Shown: one piece after another, positions 40,198-49,301 of the stretch
How positions within the stretch are numbered: position 1 is the first letter of the stretch
Layout: each line of letters opens with the position of its first letter
Assembly: GCF_900290235.1 (NCBI RefSeq)
Contig: NZ_OLMK01000009.1
Location: forward strand, 248,001-312,000
Direction of reading: 5' to 3'
Length of the DNA stretch: 64,000 bases
Source of the DNA: Streptomyces sp. MA5143a
GTDB taxonomy: Bacteria > Actinomycetota > Actinomycetes > Streptomycetales > Streptomycetaceae
The notes under the pieces: model-generated
Database searches by the model: none
What the model was told of the DNA's origin: nothing
What the model saw: the letters and a program-made list of their open reading frames with translations, nothing else
Translations under genes and position numbers: made by a program

Positions 40198-41241
40198 TCA
40201 GAGAAGCGTCAGTTGGGTGGGTGTCGTGTCCGGCGCCTGCTCCGCCGGGTCGGGCTCGGGCGGTGTGAGCCTCCTCGGCAACCCCGCGCGCCGGGGCCCC
40301 ATGCCGAACTCCTCGGCCAGTTCGTGGACCTGACGGGTCACCTGCCGCTGGTACCACTTCGGGGCGTACGCCCCCTCCGCGTACAGCCGCTCGTAACGCC
40401 GTACGAGATGGGGGTGATGGCGCTCCAGCCAGGCCATGTACCACTCGCGCGCGCCCGGCCGCAGATGCAGCACCAGCGGTGTCACGGAGGTCGCCCCGGA
40501 GGCCGCGATCGCCCGGACGGTGTCGCGCAGCCGGTCCGGGTGGTCGCTGAGGAAGGGGAGCACGGGGGCCATCAGCACCCCGCAGCCGATGCCGTGGTCG
40601 GTGAAGGCCCGCACGATGTCCAGGCGGCGCTCCGGTGCCGGTGTGCCCGGCTCGACCGTGCGCCACAGCTCCTGGTCGGTGAAGCCGACGGAGACGGAGA
40701 TGCCCACCTCGGTGACCTCGGCGGCCTGTCGGACGAGGTCCAGGTCGCGCAGGATCAGCGTGCCCTTGGTCAGGATCGAGAAGGGGTTCGCGTGGTCGCG
40801 CAGGGCGGCGATGATGCCCGGCATCAGCCGGTAGCGGCCCTCGGCGCGCTGGTAGCAGTCCACGTTGGTGCCCATCGCGATGTGCTCGCCGCGCCAGCGC
40901 GGTGAGGCCAGCTGGCGGCGCAGCAGCTCGGGCGCGTTGACCTTCACCACGATCTGGGAGTCGAAGTCGTGGCCCGTGTCCAGGTCCAGGTAGCTGTGGG
41001 TCCGGCGGGCGAAGCAGTAGACGCACGCGTGCGTGCAGCCCCGATAGGGGTTCACCGTCCATTCGAACGGCATCCGGGAGGCCCCCGGGACCCGGTTCAC
41101 GATCGATTTCGCCCGGATCTCGTGGAAGGTCATGCCCCGGAACTCGGGTGTGTCGAAGGTGCGCGTCGTCACCGCTTCCGCGCCGAACAGCGCGGCGTCC
41201 CGGGCCGTGGCGGGGTTCTCGGCCAGATGGTCCCAGCGCAT
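40198..41241 (-). CDS. Radical SAM protein of the Rv2578c type (photolyase-like family)
   Basis: The 347-residue protein has CTHACVYC (C69, C73, C76) in NPYRGCTHACVYCFARRTHS, the 4Fe-4S cluster and SAM signature. It also has VKVNAPELLRRQL, GTNVDCYQRAEGRY and VGFTDQELWRTVEPGTP, typical of the Rv2578c/spore-photoproduct-lyase-like family. Its reaction is not established; DNA repair is a reasonable guess given family ties and the SOS box at 41275. ATG 41241 follows GAGGAGG at an ideal distance. Confidence 0.88.
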   Translation of the reverse strand: MRWDHLAENPATARDAALFGAEAVTTRTFDTPEFRGMTFHEIRAKSIVNRVPGASRMPFEWTVNPYRGCTHACVYCFARRTHSYLDLDTGHDFDSQIVVKVNAPELLRRQLASPRWRGEHIAMGTNVDCYQRAEGRYRLMPGIIAALRDHANPFSILTKGTLILRDLDLVRQAAEVTEVGISVSVGFTDQELWRTVEPGTPAPERRLDIVRAFTDHGIGCGVLMAPVLPFLSDHPDRLRDTVRAIAASGATSVTPLVLHLRPGAREWYMAWLERHHPHLVRRYERLYAEGAYAPKWYQRQVTRQVHELAEEFGMGPRRAGLPRRLTPPEPDPAEQAPDTTPTQLTLL

Positions 41242-41274
41242 GGACGCCTCCTCGGTTGCTCTGACCTCAGAATA

Positions 41275-41286
41275 GAACACACGTTC
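41275..41286. promoter_or_regulatory. LexA (SOS) box GAAC-ACAC-GTTC
   Basis: GAAC (41275-41278) and GTTC (41283-41286) with a four-base spacer match the actinobacterial LexA consensus GAAC-N4-GTTC. It lies 34 bases before the radical-SAM start, where LexA would block transcription. It is on the opposite side of the region from the SRPBCC gene (start 41452). Confidence 0.7.
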
Positions 41287-41451
41287 CCATGATCGTGCGA
41301 ATGGGCTTTCGAACATCGTGTGAAGGTCTCGCCGGGAGGGATCCACCGCGGGCCGCCCGCCGCCCTTGCGGCACCCCGATTTGGGCCGTCCGGCCGGGTG
41401 GTGGTTGGCTTTCCGCACATCCCCGAGTTACCAAGTGCTGGAGGAAGTGCA

Positions 41452-41895
41452 ATGGCGCAGGTCGAGGCCACGACGGAACGAGTCGTCGCGGCGGACGCGG
41501 AGACGGTGTTCGACACCCTGGCCGACTACAGCGGCACGCGCGGGAAGCTCCTGCCCGAGCACTTCAGCGAGTACGAGGTGCGCGAGGGCGGCGACGGCGA
41601 GGGCACCCTCGTGCACTGGCGGCTCCAGGCCACCAGCAAGCGCGTCCGCGACTGCCTCCTGGAGGTCACCGAGCCCTCCGACGGCGAGCTCGTCGAGAAG
41701 GACCGCAACTCCTCCATGGTCACCGTCTGGCGGGTCACCCCGGCCGGCGAGGGCAGCTCCCGCGTCGTCGTCACCACCACCTGGCAGGGCGCCGGCGGCA
41801 TCGGCGGCTTCTTCGAGCGGACCTTCGCCCCCAAGGGCCTCGGCCGGATCTACGACGCCATCCTCGCGAACCTCGCCACCGAGGTCGAGAAGTAG
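41452..41895 (+). CDS. SRPBCC-family (START-like) protein
   Basis: The 147-residue protein fits the SRPBCC/polyketide-cyclase-like fold: TTERVVAADAETVFDTLADY at the N-terminus, HWRLQATSKRVRDCLLEVTE in the middle, and a C-terminal helix GFFERTFAPKGLGRIYDAIL. The fold encloses a hydrophobic ligand pocket. ATG 41452 is preceded by GGAGGAA (41440-41446); the longer upstream frame has no such signal. Function and ligand are unknown. Confidence 0.85.
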   Translation: MAQVEATTERVVAADAETVFDTLADYSGTRGKLLPEHFSEYEVREGGDGEGTLVHWRLQATSKRVRDCLLEVTEPSDGELVEKDRNSSMVTVWRVTPAGEGSSRVVVTTTWQGAGGIGGFFERTFAPKGLGRIYDAILANLATEVEK

Positions 41896-42092
41896 GCGTC
41901 CCGAAGCACCCCACCGCCCCGCCGCCCCCGCGGCCCGGTTCAACGGGCGGCACACCGGCGTCCCTTGCGCCCCTCACCGGTTCGAGTGGATCTCCGTCGC
42001 GCTCCCCGGGACGCCGTAACTCGTGGCCCTTACCGGCAGTTGCCGCTTGACGCGGGAACTGTGCGGTAGGTGCCACGAGGGGAGCGGTACGG

Positions 42093-44510
42093 ATGAGCGC
42101 GACCACACTGCTGAAGGACGAACCGGCCAGCACCCCCGCGCCGTCGCCGCCCGCCGCGCCCCCACCGCTCGGCGGCGGCCGCGTCCGCTCTGTGTTCTGT
42201 GCCCTCCTGCTCGTGCTGCTCCTCGCCGCGCTGGAGCAGATGACCGTGGCCGTCGCGCTGCCGCGGCTCGCCGGTGAACTGCACGCCCGGGACCGGATGT
42301 CCTGGGTGATCACCGCGTATCTGCTCGCGGCCACCGTCACGCTGCCGGTCCACGGGAGGCTCGGCGAGCTGTACGGCCGCAAGGGCGTCTTCCAGTTCGC
42401 CCTCGTCGTCTTCCTGGCCGGGTCGGCCCTCGCCGGCTGGTCCCGCACCATGGACCAGCTCATCGCGTTCCGCGCCCTCCAGGGCGTCGGCGCGGGCGGT
42501 CTGATGACCGGCGTCCAGGCGATCGTCGCCGACATCGTGCCGGAGCGGCACCGCGGCCGCTATCTCGGCGCGGTCGGCGCCGTGTTCGGCCTCGCCTCCG
42601 TCACCGGCCCGCTCCTCGGCGGCTACCTCACCGACCAGCTCTCCTGGCGGTGGTGCTTCTACGCCAACGTGCCCCCCGGCCTGCTCGCCCTCGCCGTCGT
42701 CACCTTCGCGCTGAAGTCGCCGCGGAGGGAGCCCCGCAGGCCCCGGCGGCGGCTCGACGCGGTCGGCGCGCTGCTGCTCGCCGTCGCCTCGACCTGCCTG
42801 GTGCTGGCCGCCGGCCGGGGCGGCACGGCCCACGCGTGGGACTCCCGGGTCGTCCTCGGGCTCGGCGCCGGCGCGGTCGCGGCGACCGTCCTCCTCCTCG
42901 TCGTCGAACGGTTCGCGGCCCATCCCCTCATCCCCCTGCGGCTGTTCCGGGACCCGGTCTTCGTCGTCACCGGGCTCGTCGGACCGGCCATCGGCGCCGC
43001 GCTCTTCGGGGCGGCCGGTTACCTCCCGGCCTGGCTTCAGCTGGCCGACGGCGCCTCCGCGACCGAGGCGGGCGTCCTCATGCTGCCGATGACGGCCGGC
43101 ATCGTCGCCGCGTCGGTCGTCTCCGGCCGGCTCATCGGCCTCACCGGGCACTACCGGACCTACCCGGTCCTCGGCAGTGCCCTGGCCGCCGCCGGGACGT
43201 GGCTGCTCTCCCGACTGGAGCCCGACACGCCCCGGCTGCACTTCGGCCTCTGGACGGCCCTGCTGGGCGCGGGCATCGGCATGGTGATGCCGGTCCTGGT
43301 CCTCGCCGTGCAGCACTCCGCGCGCCCCCAGGACGTCGGCACCGCCACCCACGCGAGCAACTACCTCCGGCAACTGGGCGGAAGCGTGGCCGTCGCCCTC
43401 CTCGGCACGCTGCTGACAGCCCGGCTCGCCGACCGCCTGCCCGCCCCCGCGGACGGCGGACCCGACCCCCGGTTCCTCACCGCCGGGCCCGTCCACGAGC
43501 TGCCCGCCCCGCTGCGCGCCGCGTACGCCGAGGGCTGGGCCGATGTCCTGCCGCGCCTCTTCCTGTATCTGGCGCCGGTGCTCGTCCTCGGGCTCCTCGT
43601 CGCCCTCTTCCTCAAGGGCGACCCGCTGGTCCCGCAGGACGAGATGCCTGAGGGGGCAGTCCCCGACGAGCCGGTCCCCGACGCCCCCATGCCTCCCGTC
43701 CCCGGCCCGCGGGACCGCTCGGCCCACGACCCCGGCGCCGCCCCGGCCGCCCCCGGGGTCCCGCTGTGGGGCACGGTGCGCCACCAGGACGGCACCGTCG
43801 TGCCGCGGGCCGCGCTCACCCTCATCGACGCCGTCGGCCGGCAGACGGGGCGCGGCGGCAGTGGCGAGGACGGGACGTACGCGCTGTCCACGCCCGGACC
43901 GGGGCCCTACGTGCTGATCGCGGCGGCCGGCGGCCACCAGCCGCAGGCGGTGAGCGTGACCGTCGGGGAAGGCCCCGTCGAGGTCGACATCGTGCTCGGC
44001 GGCGTCGGGCGGCTCACCGGGACCGTGCGCACGTCGGACGGCCGGCCGGTGGGCGACGCGACCGTCACCCTCACCGATGTGCACGGCGAGGTCGTGGTGA
44101 CCACCCGCAGCGGCGCGCTCGGCGAGTACGCCGTCAGCGATCTGCGGGCCGGCGAGTACACCCTCGCCGCGGGCGCCCACTCCCACCGCCCCTCCGCGCT
44201 GCCCGTCACCGTCCGGGCCGCCGGCGAGACCCGGCAGGACATCGAACTCGCCGGGGGTGCCGTGCTGAAGGGCACGGTCCGCGCCGGTGGTGGCCGCCCC
44301 GTCGAGGACGCGCGGGTCACCCTCCTCGACGCCGCGGGCAACGTTGTCGACACGCTCACCACCGGCGCCGACGGCACCTTCCGGTTCGACGACCTGTCCG
44401 TCGGCGAGTACACGGTGATCGCGACGGGGTATCCGCCGGTCGCGACGGTCCTGCGGGTCGATGGCGGCGACCGGACGGTACGGGACCTGCACCTGGGGCA
44501 CGCGGACTGA
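42093..44510 (+). CDS. MFS (DHA2-type) exporter fused to three carboxypeptidase-regulatory-like beta-sandwich domains
   Basis: Residues about 25-525 are a 14-helix major-facilitator exporter with MSWVITAYLLAATVTLPVHGRLGELYGRKG (motif A), GVGAGGLMTGVQAI and PLLGGYLTDQLSWRWCFYANVP (motif C). These fit drug/proton antiporters of the EmrB/QacA group. After a Pro-rich linker, residues about 555-805 are three 80-residue repeats: GTVRHQDGTVVPRAALTLID, GTVRTSDGRPVGDATVTLTD and GTVRAGGGRPVEDARVTLLD. Each ends in a GEYT- or GPYV-type strand. They resemble carboxypeptidase-regulatory/CnaB-like sandwiches. The topology of the tail is uncertain. It has its own transcription unit. Confidence 0.88.
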   Translation: MSATTLLKDEPASTPAPSPPAAPPPLGGGRVRSVFCALLLVLLLAALEQMTVAVALPRLAGELHARDRMSWVITAYLLAATVTLPVHGRLGELYGRKGVFQFALVVFLAGSALAGWSRTMDQLIAFRALQGVGAGGLMTGVQAIVADIVPERHRGRYLGAVGAVFGLASVTGPLLGGYLTDQLSWRWCFYANVPPGLLALAVVTFALKSPRREPRRPRRRLDAVGALLLAVASTCLVLAAGRGGTAHAWDSRVVLGLGAGAVAATVLLLVVERFAAHPLIPLRLFRDPVFVVTGLVGPAIGAALFGAAGYLPAWLQLADGASATEAGVLMLPMTAGIVAASVVSGRLIGLTGHYRTYPVLGSALAAAGTWLLSRLEPDTPRLHFGLWTALLGAGIGMVMPVLVLAVQHSARPQDVGTATHASNYLRQLGGSVAVALLGTLLTARLADRLPAPADGGPDPRFLTAGPVHELPAPLRAAYAEGWADVLPRLFLYLAPVLVLGLLVALFLKGDPLVPQDEMPEGAVPDEPVPDAPMPPVPGPRDRSAHDPGAAPAAPGVPLWGTVRHQDGTVVPRAALTLIDAVGRQTGRGGSGEDGTYALSTPGPGPYVLIAAAGGHQPQAVSVTVGEGPVEVDIVLGGVGRLTGTVRTSDGRPVGDATVTLTDVHGEVVVTTRSGALGEYAVSDLRAGEYTLAAGAHSHRPSALPVTVRAAGETRQDIELAGGAVLKGTVRAGGGRPVEDARVTLLDAAGNVVDTLTTGADGTFRFDDLSVGEYTVIATGYPPVATVLRVDGGDRTVRDLHLGHAD

Positions 44511-44917
44511 GACGCGGGGCTCGTGACGAGGGACCGGCGCCGATCGGGGCCCCGGGCCGGCCGCCCCGGCCTGACGGGGTGCGACGCGCGGGCGGGACGG
44601 CGGTTGGCGACTCCGGCTGGACCCAGGCCGCAGGCAGGGCGGGCGTCCGGGCCGGCCACCGGCGCCGGTGGCGCCCCTCGGCGTCGGCCCCTGGGCCGCA
44701 GGGGCCACGCGTGTCCCAGGGGCACGCGGGTCGAGGGCGTGCGCGTCGAAGGGGCGTACGCGTCGAGGGGGCGCTGAACCCGTGCCTGTCCGTGCGCCGG
44801 AGGCTCCAGGTGGTCAATTCCCGTATTGCCAGACCTCGCGACGCTACGCCGCCGTACGGTAGTGAAGGCGCCGCAGATCTTGCGAGCCGGCGAGCCGTGG
44901 AAGAAAGGGCCTTGGCC
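44511..44917. other. 407-base intergenic region before the SpoIIE-type gene
   Basis: No gene is seen. It contains three imperfect 17-base direct repeats (44725-44775) and an AT-richer patch (GGTCAATTCCCGTATTGCC, about 44811-44829) likely to hold the promoter of the downstream phosphatase gene. I could not define a convincing -35/-10 pair. Confidence 0.6.
44725..44775 (+). repeat. Three 17-base imperfect direct repeats
   Basis: Units CGCGGGTCGAGGGCGTG, CGCGTCGAAGGGGCGTA and CGCGTCGAGGGGGCGCT follow one another directly, about 145-190 bases before the phosphatase start. They could be iterated regulator sites or neutral slippage products. Confidence 0.7.
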
Positions 44918-47422
44918 ATGGACCGTGGCACCGACACGGGCGCGAACACCGGCCACGGAGCGGGGGACGACGCGCTGGGGCGGACCGCGGCCGGCCGTGT
45001 CCCGTTGGCCGTGGTCGTCCTCGACCGCGGCGGACTCGTGTCGCACTGGAGCACCGGAGCCCGGCGGCTGTTCGGCACGGCCAAGGAGGAGGCGGTGGGC
45101 CGCCCCGCCCTGGACCTGCTCCCGGTGTCCGGAGCCCTCCCCGAGGAGGACGACACCCCGTCCCACGCCGCGTACGGCCCCTACGACGGACTCGGCCCCG
45201 ACCTGGAGTCCTCCCTCGACGGGCAGCTCTGCTACCCGTCGGCCGGACGGGCCCGGCTCACCGTGCCCGAGGACGACCACGACGCGACCAGCGCCGCCGA
45301 GGCCCCCGGGCAGGGGCACGGCACCCGGATCGACGTCCTGTGGTGGGCCTACCCGCTCGTCGGGCCCGGCCCGGGACGCCTGCTGGTGCTGGCCGCCGAC
45401 GCCGAGGCACTGCGGGGACACCACGACGGGGTCGCCGTCGAGCGCATCGCGCCCGGTTTCGCCCTCCACACCGACTTCCCCGGCGCCGAGGAACTCGCCC
45501 GCCGCCTCCCCGAGATCCTGCCGAGCATGAGCGTCGACGACAGCGCCCGCATCGTCGCGCAGGTCCTCGAACTGGGCTACCCCGTCCTGGAGTTCAGCCA
45601 GAACGACCGGGTGCCCGTGACCCCCGACTGGGGCGTGCCCCGGCGCACGGAACGGCGAAGGCGCCGCGAACGCGCCGCGCGCGCCGTCGCCGAGGGGCTG
45701 CCCGTGCCGGAAGAGCTGAAGGACGAGGGCGAGGACCTCGAGTACGCCGCCGTACGGGAGCGCCTGGAGTTCCTGAACGAGGTGAGCGGACGCATCGGCA
45801 CCTCCCTCGATCTGTCCCGCACGATCATCGAGGTCAGCAAGGCCGTCGTCCCCCGCTTCACCGATGTCGCCGGCACCTATCTGCGCGAGCAGGTCGTCGC
45901 CGGTGAGGGCTTCCCCGAAGGTGTGCCCGACACGACCACCATGTGGCACCGGGTGGCCCTGGAACACACGGACGAACCCGGCCGCTGGGACGACGTCGTC
46001 CCCGTCGGCGAGGCCATGCCGTTCCCCGCGCACACCCCGTTCTTCCAGTGCATGACCACCGGCGAACCCGTCCTCGTCCCCCGGATCAGCGAGCAGATGG
46101 GGCACGCGATCGCCGCGCAGTTCGAGAAGCGCGACATCCGGCCGCTGATCACGGGCCGCTCCATGCTGATCGTGCCGCTGAAGGCCCGCAACGTGGTGCT
46201 CGGCTTCATGATCCTGCTGCGTCACCCGCAGCGCGAGGTCTTCGACGACATGGACCGCGTCACCGGCGCCGAACTCGCCGCCCGCGCCGGGCTCGTCCTC
46301 GACAACGCCCGCATGTACACATACCAGGAGAACGTCGCCGAGACGCTCCAGGACAGCATGCTGCCCACCATCGAGGCCCACCGGACGGGCTGCGACATCG
46401 CCACCCGCTATCTGCCCGGCACCCTGCTCGGCCGGGTCGGCGGTGACTGGTTCGACTCGGTGAAACTCCCCGGTGCCCGCACCGCCCTCGTCGTCGGCGA
46501 CGTCATGGGGCACGGACTCAACTCGGCGGCGATGATGGGCCAGTTGCGCACCGCCGTGCAGACCATGGCGGCCCTCGACCTGCCGCCGGCGCAGCTGCTG
46601 CGCAACCTCGACGACCTCGCCCAGCGCCTCGGCGACACCTACCTCGCGACCTGCCTGTACGCCGTCTACGACCCGATCGCGGGCGAGCTGCACCTCGCCA
46701 ACGCCGGCCACATCCCGCCCGTGCTGGTCCGCGCGGTGGACGGCCGCAGCGAACTGCTCGACCTGCCCACCGGCGCGCCCATCGGGGTCGGCGGAGTGCC
46801 CTTCGAGGCGGTACGCGTCCGCGTGGAACCCGGCGACCGGCTCGTGATGTGCACCGACGGGCTGGTGGAGATGCGCGGCGTGGACATCGGTGTCGGTCTG
46901 GCGACGCTCTGCGAGTCCGCCGCGCACCCGGCCGCCTCCATGGACGCGGCCTGCGACACCATCATCCGCGCCCTCAACACCCGGGGCGGCCGCAAGGACG
47001 ACGTGGCCCTGCTGATGGCCCGTCTCAACGGCGTCGAACCGGAGGACGTCGCCGAGTGGCGTCTCGCCTCCGACCCCGTCGAGGTGGGCCGCGCCCGCGC
47101 CGCCGTCCGTGAACAGCTGTACGTCTGGGGGCTCCAGCCGCTCACGGACACCGCCGAGCTGCTGGCCGGCGAGCTGGTCACCAACGCCGTACGCCATGCG
47201 AGGGGCCGCCGTGTCGAACTGCGGCTCGTCCGGGGCGACGCCCTGCTCTGCGAGGTCTACGACGAGGACCACACCCTGCCGACGCTGCTGAGCACCGGCC
47301 CCGCCGACGAGTACGGCCGGGGACTGCGCGTCCTCAGCACCCTCGCCCGTGAGTGGGGCACGAGCCGGACCGGCGGCGGCAAGACGGTCTGGTTCGAACT
47401 GACCCTCCCGCGCCGCCGCTGA
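44918..47422 (+). CDS. PAS-GAF-SpoIIE phosphatase with C-terminal anti-sigma-type HATPase
   Basis: In this 834-residue protein, residues about 25-70 form a PAS-like domain (VVLDRGGLVSHWSTGARRLFG). A GAF domain spans about 290-440 (SGRIGTSLDLSRTIIEVSKA onward), and a SpoIIE/PP2C domain spans about 470-690 with GRVGGDWFDSVKLPG, VGDVMGHG and CTDGLVEM. A C-terminal HATPase_c lies at about 710-834 (LLAGELVTNAVRHA, GRGLRVLSTLAREWG). Such proteins act as both phosphatase and kinase on anti-sigma antagonists in stress or developmental sigma control. ATG 44918 follows AGAAAGGG with nine bases spacing. Confidence 0.92.
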   Translation: MDRGTDTGANTGHGAGDDALGRTAAGRVPLAVVVLDRGGLVSHWSTGARRLFGTAKEEAVGRPALDLLPVSGALPEEDDTPSHAAYGPYDGLGPDLESSLDGQLCYPSAGRARLTVPEDDHDATSAAEAPGQGHGTRIDVLWWAYPLVGPGPGRLLVLAADAEALRGHHDGVAVERIAPGFALHTDFPGAEELARRLPEILPSMSVDDSARIVAQVLELGYPVLEFSQNDRVPVTPDWGVPRRTERRRRRERAARAVAEGLPVPEELKDEGEDLEYAAVRERLEFLNEVSGRIGTSLDLSRTIIEVSKAVVPRFTDVAGTYLREQVVAGEGFPEGVPDTTTMWHRVALEHTDEPGRWDDVVPVGEAMPFPAHTPFFQCMTTGEPVLVPRISEQMGHAIAAQFEKRDIRPLITGRSMLIVPLKARNVVLGFMILLRHPQREVFDDMDRVTGAELAARAGLVLDNARMYTYQENVAETLQDSMLPTIEAHRTGCDIATRYLPGTLLGRVGGDWFDSVKLPGARTALVVGDVMGHGLNSAAMMGQLRTAVQTMAALDLPPAQLLRNLDDLAQRLGDTYLATCLYAVYDPIAGELHLANAGHIPPVLVRAVDGRSELLDLPTGAPIGVGGVPFEAVRVRVEPGDRLVMCTDGLVEMRGVDIGVGLATLCESAAHPAASMDAACDTIIRALNTRGGRKDDVALLMARLNGVEPEDVAEWRLASDPVEVGRARAAVREQLYVWGLQPLTDTAELLAGELVTNAVRHARGRRVELRLVRGDALLCEVYDEDHTLPTLLSTGPADEYGRGLRVLSTLAREWGTSRTGGGKTVWFELTLPRRR

Positions 47423-47674
47423 CGGACGGCGGGAGCCGCGGGCGGTCAGGGCCCTTCCGATGGCCGGGAGGCGCGGACCGCACATGACCGCCGAGCCGGT
47501 GTTCCCCCTGGGGCGCGGGGAACGCGGGTACGCGCGCGGGGCGGGGCGCGTGTGTGCGATCCGGATGCGGGGTGAAGGTACCGCCCCGAGTGCTTGTCCC
47601 CGCGTGACTGGCGCGGTAGACCGTTCTGGGCCACCCGTCCGGGGGACCCGCGGCCGCATCCAGGGGGGTTGGGC

Positions 47675-48397
47675 ATGAGCGTGACGAGTCGGTACCGGGA
47701 CGCCTGGGACGGGTTCTGGCGTGAGGCCCCGGACGGGGCGGGAGCCGTGTTCTGGGACGCCGAGCCCGCCCGGACCTCCGCCGTCCACCTGGCCCTCTTC
47801 GAGCCGCACCTCACCGCACTGGACCTGCCCATGGTGGACCTCGGCTGCGGCAACGGCACCCAGACCCGCTACCTCGCCGACCGCTTCGCCCGCGTCGTCG
47901 GCACGGACCTCTCGGCCGCCGCCCTCGACCACGCCCGCCGCGCCGACCCCGACGGCCGGGCCGACTACCGGCTGCTCGACGCGGCCGACAAGGCGGACGC
48001 CGACGCCCTGCGCGCGGATCTCGGCGACGCCAACGTCTATCTGCGCGGCGTCCTCCACCAGTGCGAGCCCGAGGACCGACAGCGACTCGTCGAGACCGTC
48101 GCCACGCTGGTGGGGGAGCGCGGCCGGGCCTTCCTCGTCGAACTCTCCGAGGCCGCCAAGCCCGTGCTCATGGGCCTGGCCGGCGGTCCCGCGGGCCCGC
48201 CCGCGAAGCTCGCCCCCGTCTTCCGCCACGGCATCGCCCCCGCCGAGGTCAGCGACGCCGGGGTGCCCGAGTATCTGCGCACGGCCGGGCTCACGGTCCT
48301 CGCCGACGGCGAGCTGCCCCTCGTCACCGCCGAGCACACGCCCGACGGCACCCGGATCGAACTGCCGTCGAGGTGGTACGTGGCCGGCCGGGTCTGA
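47675..48397 (+). CDS. Class I SAM-dependent methyltransferase
   Basis: The 240-residue protein has the SAM-binding motif MVDLGCGNGTQTRYLADRF, an acidic second motif VVGTDLSAAALDHAR and the post-motif ANVYLRGVLHQ. This is the Rossmann methyltransferase fold without a recognisable substrate domain. ATG 47675 has a G-rich stretch just before it. The 250 bases upstream to the phosphatase stop contain no gene. The substrate is unknown. It lies 70 bases before the M55 peptidase and could be part of that operon. Confidence 0.85.
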   Translation: MSVTSRYRDAWDGFWREAPDGAGAVFWDAEPARTSAVHLALFEPHLTALDLPMVDLGCGNGTQTRYLADRFARVVGTDLSAAALDHARRADPDGRADYRLLDAADKADADALRADLGDANVYLRGVLHQCEPEDRQRLVETVATLVGERGRAFLVELSEAAKPVLMGLAGGPAGPPAKLAPVFRHGIAPAEVSDAGVPEYLRTAGLTVLADGELPLVTAEHTPDGTRIELPSRWYVAGRV

Positions 48398-48467
48398 GAC
48401 GGGAAGCCGCACGTCCGACGGGACTCGTCGCCGCGCCCGTCCGGGGCGGCGCGTAACGTGAGGCGTC

Positions 48468-49301
48468 ATGAAGATCCTCATCAGTGCGGACATGGAGGGC
48501 GCCACCGGTGTCACGTGGCCCGCCGACGTGCTGCCGGGTACCCCGCAGTGGGAGCGGTGCCGGGTGATGTTCACCTCCGACGTGAACGCCGCCGTGCTCG
48601 GCTTCCTCGACGGCGGCGCCGACGAGGTGCTGATCAACGAGGCGCACTGGACGATGCGCAACCTGCTCCTGGAGCAGCTCGACGAGCGGGCGCAGATGCT
48701 CACCGGCCGGCACAAGGCGCTGTCCATGGTGGAGGGCGTGCAGCACGGCGACGTCGACGGCATCGCCTTCGTCGGCTACCACGCGGGCGCCGGCATGGAG
48801 GGCGTCCTCGCCCACACCTACCTCGCGAACTCCATCACCGGCGTGTGGGTCGACGGCGTACGGGCCAGCGAAGGGCTGCTGAACGCGCGGGTGGTCGCCG
48901 AGTTCGGGGTGCCGGTGGTGCTGGTGACCGGTGACGACGTGGCGTGCGAGGACGCCCTCGGGTACGCGCCGGGCGCGCTCAAGGTCGCGGTCAAGGACCA
49001 TGTGTCCCGGTACGCGGCCGTGTGCCGCACCCCGGCGCGGACCGCCGCCGACATCCGCGCGGCGGCGAAGGAGGCCGCGTCGCTCGCGGTCCGGCACGAA
49101 CCGGTGCGGGGCGGGCCCTTCACCGTGGCGCTGGAGTTCGACGCCGAGCACCTCGCGATGGCCGCGACCGTCGTACCGGGCGTGACCCGCACCGGCGAAC
49201 GCAAGATCGCGTACACCAGCCCGACCATGTACGAGGGCATCCGTACCTTCAAGGCGGTCACGACGATCGTCTCGGCCGCGATGGAGGAGACCTATGGCTG
49301 A
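48468..49301 (+). CDS. M55-family D-aminopeptidase, DppA-like
   Basis: The 277-residue protein starts MKILISADMEGATGV, giving the canonical D8 and E10 zinc ligands of DppA. It has NEAHWTMRNLLLE and FVGYHAGAG with the further histidines. DppA enzymes release D-amino acids, usually D-Ala, from short peptides and self-assemble into decamers. ATG 48468 follows GTGAGGCG. Its stop overlaps the next gene by eight bases, so it is coupled to the M20 peptidase. The set is suited to recycling peptidoglycan-derived peptides. Confidence 0.92.
   Translation: MKILISADMEGATGVTWPADVLPGTPQWERCRVMFTSDVNAAVLGFLDGGADEVLINEAHWTMRNLLLEQLDERAQMLTGRHKALSMVEGVQHGDVDGIAFVGYHAGAGMEGVLAHTYLANSITGVWVDGVRASEGLLNARVVAEFGVPVVLVTGDDVACEDALGYAPGALKVAVKDHVSRYAAVCRTPARTAADIRAAAKEAASLAVRHEPVRGGPFTVALEFDAEHLAMAATVVPGVTRTGERKIAYTSPTMYEGIRTFKAVTTIVSAAMEETYG

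Noticed and set aside
43907..48763. A 1,618-codon open frame on the minus strand
   Set aside because: It runs antisense through the MFS, SpoIIE and methyltransferase genes, all with strong motifs on the plus strand. Its residues are low-complexity Gly/Ala/Arg/His text typical of high-GC shadow frames.
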